From NCBI GenBank assembly GCA_023412435.1, contig JAEYNS010000299.1, forward strand, positions 1 through 6,072: DNA of 6,072 nt, in the 5' to 3' direction. Positions 1 through 6,041 of the stretch are shown piece after piece (positions within the stretch are counted from its first letter, which is position 1; every line of letters begins with the position of its first letter). This DNA is from Actinomycetes bacterium. Lineage in GTDB: Bacteria > Actinomycetota > Actinomycetes > Propionibacteriales > Propionibacteriaceae. Below the pieces are notes generated by a model. The model worked only from the letters and a program-made list of their open reading frames with translations, did not search any database and was not told the origin of the DNA. Position numbers and translations under genes: made by a program.

Positions 1-284
1 AGCCGGAGCCGCGGCCGGCCTTCGAGGCCCCGCCGCCCGGGCTCGGGATCACCGAGGTGGCGAGCCTCGCGATCGACACGATGGGCAGCCTGATCACCCG
101 CTACCGGCTGGCGGCGCAACCGCCCGACGTGCTGGTCAACGTCCCCAACGACGCGGTGAAGACCCTCGATTTCCACCGTGCCCAGGAGATGATCGACCTG
201 GGCAGGGAACTCACCAGTCGGGCGCTGGACGCCACCTTCGCAAGCGCGGACAGCCCGGCCGCCGTCCCCGAACTGACCACCTGA
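1..284 (+). CDS. Patatin-like phospholipase (NTE/RssA type), C-terminal fragment
   Basis: This is the last ~94 codons of a gene that begins before the window. The frame is open from base 3 to the TGA at 282-284. Patatin-like proteins of the NTE/RssA type are serine acyl hydrolases with a Ser-Asp dyad that act on phospholipids or lysophospholipids. The GxSxG serine and the catalytic Asp lie upstream and are not visible. The assignment rests on the C-terminal pattern: a helix with a serine/arginine-tyrosine stretch (near SLITRYRL), then PPDVLVNVPND, then LDFHRAQEMIDLG. This matches the 'ppDvlI.P....ldF.ra.elie.G' ending of bacterial patatin proteins as I remember it. A short Ala/Pro-rich tail follows. 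The GTG at 57 lies inside the conserved region and is not a start. The gene converges on the minus-strand gene ending at 298, with 13 bases between the stops. The family call is fairly secure. Activity cannot be judged from this fragment. Confidence 0.72.
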   Translation, partial: PEPRPAFEAPPPGLGITEVASLAIDTMGSLITRYRLAAQPPDVLVNVPNDAVKTLDFHRAQEMIDLGRELTSRALDATFASADSPAAVPELTT

Positions 285-297
285 GTCGAGAAGGCCG

Positions 298-507
298 TCA
301 GGAGTCGCCTTGCTCCTGGTCAGGGGCGGGGCCGGTCGGCTCGCCGGTGGCGGCAGGCAGGCGCAGCACGACGGAGCCGGAGTCGAGGTCGAGAGGCTTC
401 GGTCCCGAGCCGCCCTTGTCGGCCTCCACGATGAGCACCTTCTCCAGATCGTCCTGCTCGCGCTTGTAGCGCAAGCCGGGCTGGAGGATCTCGAAGAAAT
501 TGCTCAC
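298..507 (-). CDS. Small hypothetical protein, probably DUF6191-like
   Basis: This 69-residue protein starts with GTG at 507-505 and ends with TGA at 300-298. The N-terminus (SNFFEILQPGLRYKREQDD) is followed by a charged stretch. Then comes a conserved-looking core reading PLDLDSGSVVLRLP, and finally a disordered Pro/Gly/acidic tail. This layout (aromatic N-terminus with a 'PG..h/y..E' turn, then 'G(P)xDLDxGxVxxRxP') resembles small actinobacterial proteins grouped as DUF6191. That match is from memory and not confirmed. No function is known to me. There are no cysteines, no signal peptide and no membrane helix, so it should be cytosolic. It starts only 9 bases after the stop of the DUF2199-like gene, and the region before its GTG lacks a strong ribosome binding site. 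Translation coupled to the upstream gene, in one operon, is therefore likely. The codon pattern and conserved-looking core favour a real gene despite its size. Confidence 0.68.
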   Translation of the reverse strand: MSNFFEILQPGLRYKREQDDLEKVLIVEADKGGSGPKPLDLDSGSVVLRLPAATGEPTGPAPDQEQGDS

Positions 508-516
508 CCGTTCAGG

Positions 517-1041
517 CTACTGACGCTGCAGACGGTCCCCAAACTGTGCGAGCCGGTGGATCGAGATTCCCTCGCGCTGCTCGATGCCCAGCGTATGGTC
601 CTCCGACACCATCAGCAGCGGTGCCAGACCGGGGTCGCGGGTGTGGACGGTGACCGCCAGGCCGCGGGTCGGCTGCTCGTAGGGCAACTCGTTGGCGAGC
701 CAGCCCGTCATCGGTGCGGTCGCCGCCCGGTTGGGGTGGGTCCAGGTCCTGGCCACCACCTCCATCGACTCCTCGTCGAGCTCCACCCACACCGACCACA
801 CGAACACCGGGGGTTCGCCCTCGATCACCGGCAGCTGCACGTGGCCACGCACGAAGTGCCGCGTCCGGCCGCCGTCGGTGAAGATGCAGATGTCCGGGGT
901 GTGCTCGGCCTCCAGCCGCTCCCCGTGCGAGACCGACAGCCAGTCGTCGGGCGCCGACGGCCCGAGCACCCGCTCGATGTGGGTGTGGATCAGGTGGCAC
1001 TCGGAGCACGGCGGGGGAGTGCCGCCCCCGATGGGGATCAT
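517..1041 (-). CDS. DUF2199 domain-containing protein
   Basis: A 174-residue cytosolic protein starting at ATG 1041-1039 and ending with TAG at 519-517. The N-terminus has a CxxCH pair (Cys12, Cys15, His16) that looks like half of a small metal-binding knuckle. The body has the features I associate with DUF2199: an isolated Asp-Ile-Cys at about 50-52, a FVRGHVQLPV strand (about 63-72), and a Trp-rich FVWSVWVEL strand (about 80-88). Near the C-terminus is a 'DHTLGIEQREGISIHR' segment equivalent to the family's 'HPLAVEQReGI' signature. The biochemical role of DUF2199 is unknown. The frame is open back to an ATG at 1119, but those 26 extra residues are Arg/Pro-rich and unlike the family. A GGAGAG lies 9 bases upstream of the 1041 ATG, so I prefer the shorter form. 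It is the first gene of a two-gene minus-strand unit and diverges from the large TPR-like gene across 134 bases. The family call is strong. Confidence 0.85.
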   Translation of the reverse strand: MIPIGGGTPPPCSECHLIHTHIERVLGPSAPDDWLSVSHGERLEAEHTPDICIFTDGGRTRHFVRGHVQLPVIEGEPPVFVWSVWVELDEESMEVVARTWTHPNRAATAPMTGWLANELPYEQPTRGLAVTVHTRDPGLAPLLMVSEDHTLGIEQREGISIHRLAQFGDRLQRQ

Positions 1042-1068
1042 GGCGCCATTCTCTCCGAGCCCGCGAGG

Positions 1069-1105
1069 GCGCGGGACGGAATCGGGAGAAATGCGCGTCC
1101 CGCGC
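1069..1105. repeat. Perfect 10-bp inverted repeat in the divergent intergenic region
   Basis: GCGCGGGACG at 1069-1078 is exactly complementary to CGTCCCGCGC at 1096-1105, with a 17-base spacer. It sits between the DUF2199-like start (1041) and the TPR-like gene start (1176). A third copy of the 9-base core GTCCCGCGC lies at 1145-1153. The arrangement could be an operator for a dimeric regulator serving both genes, or a hairpin in the leader of either transcript. In such GC-rich DNA, chance similarity is a real alternative. I see no convincing -35/-10 pair here for either strand. Confidence 0.4.
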
Positions 1106-1163
1106 TGCCCCGGTGGCAATTCTTGCGCCTGCCGGCGGGCGCCGGTCCCGCGCAGAATCGGCC

Positions 1164-1173
1164 GGGGGAGGAG
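1164..1173 (+). promoter_or_regulatory. Ribosome binding site that sets the start of the TPR-like gene
   Basis: The purine run GGGGGAGGAG ends two bases before ATG 1176 and contains a GGAGG core (1167-1171) four bases from it. This decides in favour of 1176 over the in-frame ATG at 1113, which has no comparable site and would add 21 Gly/Arg/Ala-rich residues. Confidence 0.75.
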
Positions 1174-1175
1174 CC

Positions 1176-3569
1176 ATGACTGCGCCGGGACCGGCTGCCG
1201 ATATCGCCGCGCTGCGAGCGGCAGCCCACCACAGCCTGCTGGAAGAGGACTTTCGCACCGCCGACGCCACGTTCGCCCGCCTGCGGGAGCTCGGAGGGCT
1301 CGAGCCCGAGGACGCGAGGGAGTGGGTGGCCTCGCTGCGCACGGCCGCGCTGCCGAAGGAACCGGGCGAGCTGCAGCGGCTGGCCGACGAGTTCCCCGAC
1401 GACCAGGACATCGTCGAGTTCGTCGCCGCCGAGCTGTGGCAGCGGGCAGCGTCCACCGGGAAGGTCGAGGACGCCGACCTGGCCCGGCAGGCCTGGGGGA
1501 CGGCGCTGCGGATGGTGCAGCCCGGTCCGCGCAACGACGCGGAGGGGACCCGGGTCATCGGGCTGTTGAGCCGCTTCTACCGGGCCGGGCGCAACGCGAG
1601 CTCCCCGATCGGCAGCTATCACGAGTTCGAGCAGGCGCTGGTGCGCTTCGCCGCCGCAGGGCCGGAGTCGACCCTGCTGGCAGCCGACCTGCTGGCCGGG
1701 GACAACCCCGGCCTCGCCCTCGACCTGATCGCCCAGGTCGACGCCAGCGCTGACGCCGTCCTGGTCTCGGCGGTGGCGGCCTGCGAGCTCGACGACTTCG
1801 CCACGGCCGTCGCACGGTTCGACGAGTTGGCGGCCGCCTGGGGCAGGGATGAGCGCGAGCTCGAACTGGAGGACAGGTCGCGCTGGGTGCAGGCAATGAC
1901 CGAGGTCGGCCGCTTCACCGAGGCCGACCGGGCCTGTGAGGCGACGCTGGCCGCCCTGGACGGCAGGGCCTTCCACGGCGAACTGTGGCCGACGCCAGGC
2001 GTCGAGGCGGCCAGCCCCGACCACTGGCGCCACACCTATCACCTGCTCGCCTACCGGCTGGATGCCCAGCAGGGGCGGTACGCCTCCGGCTGGGAGCACC
2101 TGCGCGCCTCGCAGGCTGTCGACGAGACCCGGCTCGAGCCCGGCCTCCAGCGCTCGATCCTCCGGGTCCGCCTGTTGCTGGTGGATCGCGGGGAGGCGGA
2201 GGAGATCCTCGACCGGCTGAAGGAACTCGACACCGCCACCCCGTACGACACCACCTACGCCGAGGCCTGCCTGTGGGTGGCGAACCAGTGGGGCCACACC
2301 CCGGACGACCTGGGGCTGGTCGCCTCGCCGCGGCACCGCAAGGAGGCCTTCGGGCCGCCCTCGGCCGCCCGGTACCGCGGGCAGGCTGCGGCCCGGCAGC
2401 TGTTGTCCCGGGCCGACGACTCCGTCAGCCCGCGGCAGAAGCTACGGCTCGCGCTGCTGGCCGGCGACGACGACAGCGCCAGCCGGATGCTGAAGGCCGA
2501 CCCGATCACTCCCGAGGACCCGTGGACGGTGAAGGTGCTGGCCGCGATGCTGGCGCTGCGCAACGGGTTCGACCTGACCGCCCGGCGCCTCCTCGAGGAG
2601 GTGGTTCCGCAGCGCCGGCACGACCTCGACATCAGGGTGCTGGACGCTCAGGCCTACCTGATCGCCGGTGAGTACAAGGCTGCGCTGCGCGAGTCGATGG
2701 CGATCACCGAGGCGGTCGGGGGGCACGTCCTGGCCCGTACCGTCCAGGCGGAGGCGGAGTTCGAGGCCGCGCTGGCCATGGCCGAGGACGACGGCGACAC
2801 CGGCTCGGTGGAGAACGTCCAGCAGCTGATGCTCGCGGTGGCCGACTACCGCCAGGTGGCCGACACCCACGTCGCGATCCGCGAGTACCTGCGCACCGGC
2901 GCCCGGCCGGACGGGGTGGGGTCCGAGCCGCTCACCCCGCGGCTGTACACCGAGATCTGCCGCCGCGGGCTGCACGCTGCGATCCTCGCCCAGGAGAGCA
3001 TGGACCGCCTCGGGCTGCGCGCGGACGCCAAGCTGATCGATGACGCCCAGGCGCTGCTGCAGCATCTGCGGGGCATCACCCGGGCATGCTGTCGCAAGCC
3101 GCGCACCGGTCTGCGGCGGTTGGTGCACCAACTGCGCCATCTGCCCGACGCCGACGAGGCGTCCCGGCTGGCGATGCTGCTGATCGGCTACCGGTGGTCG
3201 CGCTGGAGCCGGTTCCTGCAGAACCTCGTCTTTTTCGCGGTCGGGATCGTGGTCGCGTCCCTGGCGCTGTGGGGGGTGCTGCCGGGGCCGGAGTCCGACA
3301 CCATCCGGGTCACGGTGCTCGCCCTCGGCGTGCTGCTGATGCTGATGCCGTTCGCCCGCAACCTGAAGGTGGGGGTGGTCGAACTGAGCCGCGAGGTGGA
3401 GCAGGCGCCGCTGTCGGGCAGATCGAAATCGCTGCGGACCTCTCGGCTGCTGCTGCGCTCCCACCACCTGGGCACGCTCAGCCCGCCCGCCCCGCCGGAC
3501 AAGGGCAGGCGGGCGCGACAGCGCGCCGAGGACGCGGTCGGGTTGCCCGCCCCAGCCGAGCGGACGTAG
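1176..3569 (+). CDS. TPR-like alpha-solenoid protein with a C-terminal two-helix membrane anchor
   Basis: A 797-residue protein that I do not recognise beyond its architecture. Residues 1-670 are soluble, rich in Ala/Leu/Glu/Arg and almost entirely helical. They contain several degenerate TPR-like helix pairs. The clearest are about 15-39, 195-222 (ACELDDFATAVARFDEL), 233-263 (EVGRFTEADRACEATL) and 484-515 (DAQAYLIAGEYKAALRES). There is no signal peptide. A Trp/Arg cluster (YRWSRWSR, 672-679) precedes a first membrane helix at about 681-702. A short acidic loop (PGPESD) follows, then a second helix at about 710-727, then a basic 70-residue tail. The positive-inside rule places both the solenoid and the tail in the cytoplasm, so it probably works as a membrane-tethered scaffold. 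I see no enzyme motif. It stands alone on its strand, diverging from the DUF2199-like gene and converging on the NUDIX gene 26 bases away. The gene call is very secure. The function is unknown. Confidence 0.93.
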   Translation: MTAPGPAADIAALRAAAHHSLLEEDFRTADATFARLRELGGLEPEDAREWVASLRTAALPKEPGELQRLADEFPDDQDIVEFVAAELWQRAASTGKVEDADLARQAWGTALRMVQPGPRNDAEGTRVIGLLSRFYRAGRNASSPIGSYHEFEQALVRFAAAGPESTLLAADLLAGDNPGLALDLIAQVDASADAVLVSAVAACELDDFATAVARFDELAAAWGRDERELELEDRSRWVQAMTEVGRFTEADRACEATLAALDGRAFHGELWPTPGVEAASPDHWRHTYHLLAYRLDAQQGRYASGWEHLRASQAVDETRLEPGLQRSILRVRLLLVDRGEAEEILDRLKELDTATPYDTTYAEACLWVANQWGHTPDDLGLVASPRHRKEAFGPPSAARYRGQAAARQLLSRADDSVSPRQKLRLALLAGDDDSASRMLKADPITPEDPWTVKVLAAMLALRNGFDLTARRLLEEVVPQRRHDLDIRVLDAQAYLIAGEYKAALRESMAITEAVGGHVLARTVQAEAEFEAALAMAEDDGDTGSVENVQQLMLAVADYRQVADTHVAIREYLRTGARPDGVGSEPLTPRLYTEICRRGLHAAILAQESMDRLGLRADAKLIDDAQALLQHLRGITRACCRKPRTGLRRLVHQLRHLPDADEASRLAMLLIGYRWSRWSRFLQNLVFFAVGIVVASLALWGVLPGPESDTIRVTVLALGVLLMLMPFARNLKVGVVELSREVEQAPLSGRSKSLRTSRLLLRSHHLGTLSPPAPPDKGRRARQRAEDAVGLPAPAERT

Positions 3570-3595
3570 CCGCAGCCTCAGCTCCGGGCGTCCCG

Positions 3596-4078
3596 CTACC
3601 CGTCGCCGAGTCGGGTGCCGGCCTCATCAGATCGGGCGACCGCGATCGCGTCCAGGTGTCGTTGCGTCATGGCCGGCAGGGCGGACACCGGGAAGAAGGC
3701 GGCGTGCCGGGCCTCGTCGTCGCCGGGGGCGGGCTCGCCGGAGAGCCAGCGGCAACGGAAGACGTGGTCCAGGTACTGGGTCTCATCGCCGTTGGCGTAG
3801 GTGATCACCTCGGTGACGGTGAGCCAGGCCAGCCGCTCGACCTCGGCGACCACCCCGGTCTCCTCGGCCACCTCACGGACCGCCGTGACATGCGGGTGCT
3901 CACCCGGGTCGATGATGCCGCTGACCGGGGTCCACGCGCCGGTGTCGGAACGCTGGACGAGGAGCACCTCCTCACCGTCGGGGCCCGGGCGCAGCACGAC
4001 GGCGGTGGCACCCGACAGCCAGAGGCGGTGGCTCCCGACCTTCTCGCGCAGTTGCAGGATGAACTCGGGTGTCGGCAC
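3596..4078 (-). CDS. NUDIX hydrolase
   Basis: A 160-residue cytosolic NUDIX-fold pyrophosphohydrolase. It carries a complete NUDIX box at residues 54-76: Gly54, Glu60, Arg68-Glu69, Glu72-Glu73 and Gly75 in the pattern GX5EX7REUXEEXGU. Glu69, Glu72 and Glu73 are the expected Mg2+-binding and catalytic residues. Upstream are the usual strands, VVLRPG and then EVLLVQRSDTGAWTPVSG. The family cleaves X-linked nucleoside diphosphates. The substrate (damaged NTP, ADP-ribose, NADH or another) cannot be read here. The N-terminus PTPEFILQLREKVG is the usual opening of an actinobacterial NUDIX subgroup, which supports the GTG start at 4078-4076 even though no strong ribosome binding site precedes it. 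It begins 23 bases after the exporter's stop on the same strand, so the two are probably one transcript with the NUDIX gene second. It converges on the TPR-like gene. No clear terminator lies in the 26-base gap. Confidence 0.93.
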   Translation of the reverse strand: MPTPEFILQLREKVGSHRLWLSGATAVVLRPGPDGEEVLLVQRSDTGAWTPVSGIIDPGEHPHVTAVREVAEETGVVAEVERLAWLTVTEVITYANGDETQYLDHVFRCRWLSGEPAPGDDEARHAAFFPVSALPAMTQRHLDAIAVARSDEAGTRLGDG

Positions 4079-4101
4079 CCGGCCAGCCTAGGGGATGCGG
4101 C

Positions 4102-5574
4102 TCAGTGGACCGGCGGCCCCGGCTCGTCCTGGTCAGGCCTGGTGAGGAACCCTGCCGCGACCAGCCCGAGCAGCCAGATGCCGCCGACCACGAGGAAGGA
4201 CGCCCGCGCGCCGGCGGCCAGGGCCTGCTCCGGTGTGCCGGACGCGGTGGCCGAGACGGTGGCCATGATCGTGACGAACAGCGCCGTCCCCGCCGCGCCC
4301 GCCACCTGCTGGACGGTTCCCACCGTGGCCGACCCGTAGCTGCGCAGGCGGTGCGGCAGCGAGCCGAGCGCGGTGGTGAACAGCGGCGTGAACATGAACG
4401 CCAGGCCGAGGCTCATCAGCAGATTGGCGAGCATCAGCTGCCACCACTGGGTGCCGGTGGTGACGGTGGCGAAGACCACGAAGGCGCCCGCCACAGCGAG
4501 ACCTCCGGGGATCACGAGCAGGCGTGGGCCGACCCGGTCGTAGAGGCGCCCGACGAACGGGCCGAGGGTGCCCATGAGCAGCCCACCCGGCAGCAGGATC
4601 AGGCCCACCGTCAGGGGTTCGAGGTGCAGGACCTTCTGCAGGACCAGTGGCAGGGCGATCACGGCGCCGAACAGCACCGCCATCACCACCGCCATGACGC
4701 TGATCGCGATGGCGAACGCGGGCTGGGTGAAGGTTCGCAGGTCCAGCAGCGCCGAATCGGTGCGCTGCAGGCGGAGCTGGCGCCAGCCGAACGCCACCAG
4801 GCTCACCGCTCCGAGCCCGAGGACGGCGTTGAGCTCCCAGCCGGGGATCTCGGGGTCACCGACCAGGCTGAGGCCGTAGACCAGACCGCCGAAGCCGAGA
4901 GCGGCCAGCGGGATGCTGGCGACGTCGAGCCCGACCGGGCGGGGCTGTTCGAGGTTGCGCACGAAGCGCAGGCCGAGGCCGAGGATGGCCAGCGCGATCG
5001 GCAGCACCACGACGAACACGAACCGCCAGTGCAGGAAGTGGAGCACCAGCCCCGACAGCGTGGGGCCGATCGCCGGGGCCACGGAGATCACCATGCTGGT
5101 CAGCCCCATCACGCGGCCGCGCATCCGCGTCGGCACGACCTCGATCGTGGTGGTCATCAGCAGCGGCATCATGATCGCGGTGCCCAGGGCCTGGATGATC
5201 CGGCCGCCGAGCAGCAGCGGGAAGGCGAAGGCGAGCGAGCACACCACCGTCCCGAGGCTGAACAGCGACATCGCGAGGGTGAACGCCTGGCGGGTCGAGA
5301 ATCGTTGCAGCAACCAGCCGGTGGTCGGGATCACCACCGCCATGGTGAGCATGAACCCCGTGGTCAGCCATTGCGCCGTCCGTTCGGTCACGTTGAGGTC
5401 GACCATGATGGTGGCCAGCGCGACGTTCATCGCGGTCTCGTTGAGGATGACGACGAACGCGCCGACCATCAGCACCCCGAGCAGGCGGACGGTGGCGGGC
5501 GGCAGGCGGTCGACCGACAGCGCCGCCTGGCCGGCGGGGCCGGGCGACTGGACGGTCAGGTCGGCTTGACTCAT
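4102..5574 (-). CDS. MFS multidrug exporter, DHA2 family (LmrB/EmrB type)
   Basis: A 490-residue inner-membrane proton-driven drug exporter with the length and hydrophobicity of 14-TM DHA2 transporters. TM1 carries LNETAMNVAL (44-53), the form of the DHA2 'LDxTIVNVAL' motif seen in lincomycin-resistance-type LmrB proteins. Other marks are Arg125 in GGRIIQALG (motif B region), the antiporter motif C APAIGPTLSG (166-175) and a motif A-like GRLYDRVGPR (342-351). Residues 1-28 and about 480-490 are polar cytoplasmic ends. The substrate is unknown; drugs, siderophores or other small molecules are possible in this family. I choose ATG 5574-5572 because GAGGGG (plus-strand 5579-5584) lies four bases upstream. 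The in-frame ATG at 5613 would add 13 Arg/Gly-rich residues without support. The NUDIX gene follows after 23 bases. The gene diverges from the one at 6042 across a long regulatory region, but I see no adjacent TetR or MarR regulator gene within the window. Confidence 0.93.
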   Translation of the reverse strand: MSQADLTVQSPGPAGQAALSVDRLPPATVRLLGVLMVGAFVVILNETAMNVALATIMVDLNVTERTAQWLTTGFMLTMAVVIPTTGWLLQRFSTRQAFTLAMSLFSLGTVVCSLAFAFPLLLGGRIIQALGTAIMMPLLMTTTIEVVPTRMRGRVMGLTSMVISVAPAIGPTLSGLVLHFLHWRFVFVVVLPIALAILGLGLRFVRNLEQPRPVGLDVASIPLAALGFGGLVYGLSLVGDPEIPGWELNAVLGLGAVSLVAFGWRQLRLQRTDSALLDLRTFTQPAFAIAISVMAVVMAVLFGAVIALPLVLQKVLHLEPLTVGLILLPGGLLMGTLGPFVGRLYDRVGPRLLVIPGGLAVAGAFVVFATVTTGTQWWQLMLANLLMSLGLAFMFTPLFTTALGSLPHRLRSYGSATVGTVQQVAGAAGTALFVTIMATVSATASGTPEQALAAGARASFLVVGGIWLLGLVAAGFLTRPDQDEPGPPVH

Positions 5575-5771
5575 GATTCCCCTCGGTATGGCTGCGGCAC
5601 GGCCGCCGCGCAAGCCGGTGACTACCCGGTTCGCGCTGACGAGGCGTACAAGGTGCCGCCGCGCCCGGGTATTCCCGCTGGGCTCTCGGACCTGCTTTTA
5701 GCACGAATGTGCGGCATCCGCAGGAGCTTTGTCGAAGAGGGTGGACGGTCAGCCGTGGCCGGCTGCAACGC

Positions 5772-5801
5772 GCCTGCTCAGAGGCCTGTTGCCTGCTCAG
5801 A
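5772..5801. repeat. 11-bp direct repeat with a 19-base period
   Basis: GCCTGCTCAGA occurs at 5772-5782 and again at 5791-5801. The spacing is close to two helical turns, so a regulator could bind both on the same DNA face. With only two copies and no known motif match, it may be chance or a small tandem duplication. Confidence 0.3.
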
Positions 5802-5815
5802 CCCGGCTCCGACGT

Positions 5816-5831
5816 CCGCCTGAGGAGGCGG
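5816..5831. repeat. Small hairpin (6-bp stem, GAGG loop)
   Basis: CCGCCT (5816-5821) pairs with AGGCGG (5826-5831) around a four-base loop. No T-run follows on either strand, so it is not a standard intrinsic terminator. It could be incidental in GC-rich DNA. Confidence 0.3.
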
Positions 5832-5904
5832 CGGGCTCATATCACCAGACGAGTACGGCTGCTGAGTGGTACTGGAAATGGTGCCGAGAATTCATCATTT
5901 CAAG

Positions 5905-5934
5905 TGGACACCTTAGGTATGCATTGCCTAAGTT
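5905..5934 (+). promoter_or_regulatory. Candidate promoter for the gene at 6042
   Basis: TGGACA at 5905-5910 matches the -35 consensus TTGACA at five of six bases. TAAGTT at 5929-5934 has the T, A and final T expected of a TANNNT -10 element. The spacer is 18 bases. The iron box (5913-5931) fills the spacer and touches the -10, a layout expected for direct repression. It implies a leader of about 100 bases before 6042. The -10 is weak on its own, so the position of the box adds much of the support. Confidence 0.45.
5913..5931. promoter_or_regulatory. DtxR/IdeR-type iron box
   Basis: The 19-base sequence TTAGGTATGCATTGCCTAA has the TTAGG...CCTAA arms of the IdeR/DtxR/DmdR operator (consensus TTAGGTTAGSCTAACCTAA) and agrees with that consensus at 14 of 19 positions. 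Flanking C (5912) and G (5932) extend the perfect arms to six bases each. It lies in an AT-rich patch in otherwise GC-rich DNA, 110 bases before the GTG at 6042. In actinobacteria, Fe2+-bound IdeR/DtxR binds such sites and blocks transcription of siderophore and iron-uptake genes. The nearest target is the gene at 6042. Control of the divergent exporter is possible but less likely given the distance. Confidence 0.82.
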
Positions 5935-5961
5935 TACGTACTGCGAGGCACTTGACGGCGG

Positions 5962-5983
5962 CTCCTGATTACGCACGCAGGAG
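5962..5983 (+). repeat. Leader inverted repeat before the gene at 6042
   Basis: CTCCTG (5962-5967) is complementary to CAGGAG (5978-5983) with a 10-base loop. It would lie in the 5' leader if the candidate promoter is right. The right arm looks like a Shine-Dalgarno sequence but directly abuts an ATG (5984), a spacing too short for efficient initiation. A role in translation or RNA stability is only a possibility. Confidence 0.25.
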
Positions 5984-6027
5984 ATGGCTGGGCCTGGCGC
6001 AGTGTGGCAACTGGAACTCGTGCGCAG

Positions 6028-6035
6028 AAAAGGAG
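6028..6035 (+). promoter_or_regulatory. Ribosome binding site for the gene at 6042
   Basis: AAAAGGAG sits six bases before GTG 6042. This is the strongest Shine-Dalgarno sequence and spacing in the final 150 bases, and it decides the start of the partial gene that runs off the window. Confidence 0.75.
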
Positions 6036-6041
6036 CAAGTC

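Larger units (their letters stand above)
5575..6041. other. 467-base non-coding divergent regulatory region
   Basis: This region separates the exporter (minus strand) from the gene starting at 6042 (plus strand). No reading frame in it has convincing codon usage. The left part is GC-rich and holds only small repeats. From about 5870 to 5940 it becomes visibly AT-richer, and there it contains an iron box and a plausible promoter. I could not identify a convincing promoter for the exporter on the minus strand. The iron box is about 340 bases from the exporter start. Confidence 0.7.

Noticed and set aside
283..307. GAGTCG repeated at 283-288 and 302-307 between convergent stops
   Set aside because: It is a short direct repeat, so it cannot form a terminator stem, and a 6-mer repeated at this distance is unremarkable.
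310..1179. A 289-codon plus-strand open frame across the DUF2199-like/DUF6191-like pair
   Set aside because: It overlaps two minus-strand genes with recognisable family signatures, and its own translation is Arg/His/Gly-rich without motifs.
692..1753. A 353-codon plus-strand open frame, including an ATG at 1091 with a nearby GGGAG
   Set aside because: It is out of frame with the TPR-like gene and reads as Arg/Gly-rich noise. The GGGAG is too close to the ATG.
1038..2336. A 432-codon minus-strand open frame opposite the TPR-like gene
   Set aside because: Low-complexity Gly/Arg/Pro/Gln translation without family features. It is a shadow of the strong plus-strand gene with good RBS and codon usage.
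3562..3593. Possible terminator between the convergent TPR-like and NUDIX genes
   Set aside because: Only a 5-bp stem (GGACG/CGTCC) with a 22-base loop and no T-run on either strand.
5701..5712. GCAC-GAAT-GTGC inverted repeat near a TTTTA stretch upstream of the exporter
   Set aside because: The stem is only 4 bp, and the T-run is on the wrong side for a plus-strand terminator. No promoter elements align with it convincingly.
4069..5823. A 584-codon open frame on the plus strand opposite the exporter
   Set aside because: Its translation is dominated by His, Gln, Arg, Glu and Asp with no domain, which is typical of the antisense of a GC-rich membrane protein gene. The minus-strand exporter explains the DNA completely.
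5729..5968. A 79-codon open frame within the exporter/iron-gene spacer
   Set aside because: No RBS and mixed codon usage, and it crosses the iron box and promoter region. No recognisable features.
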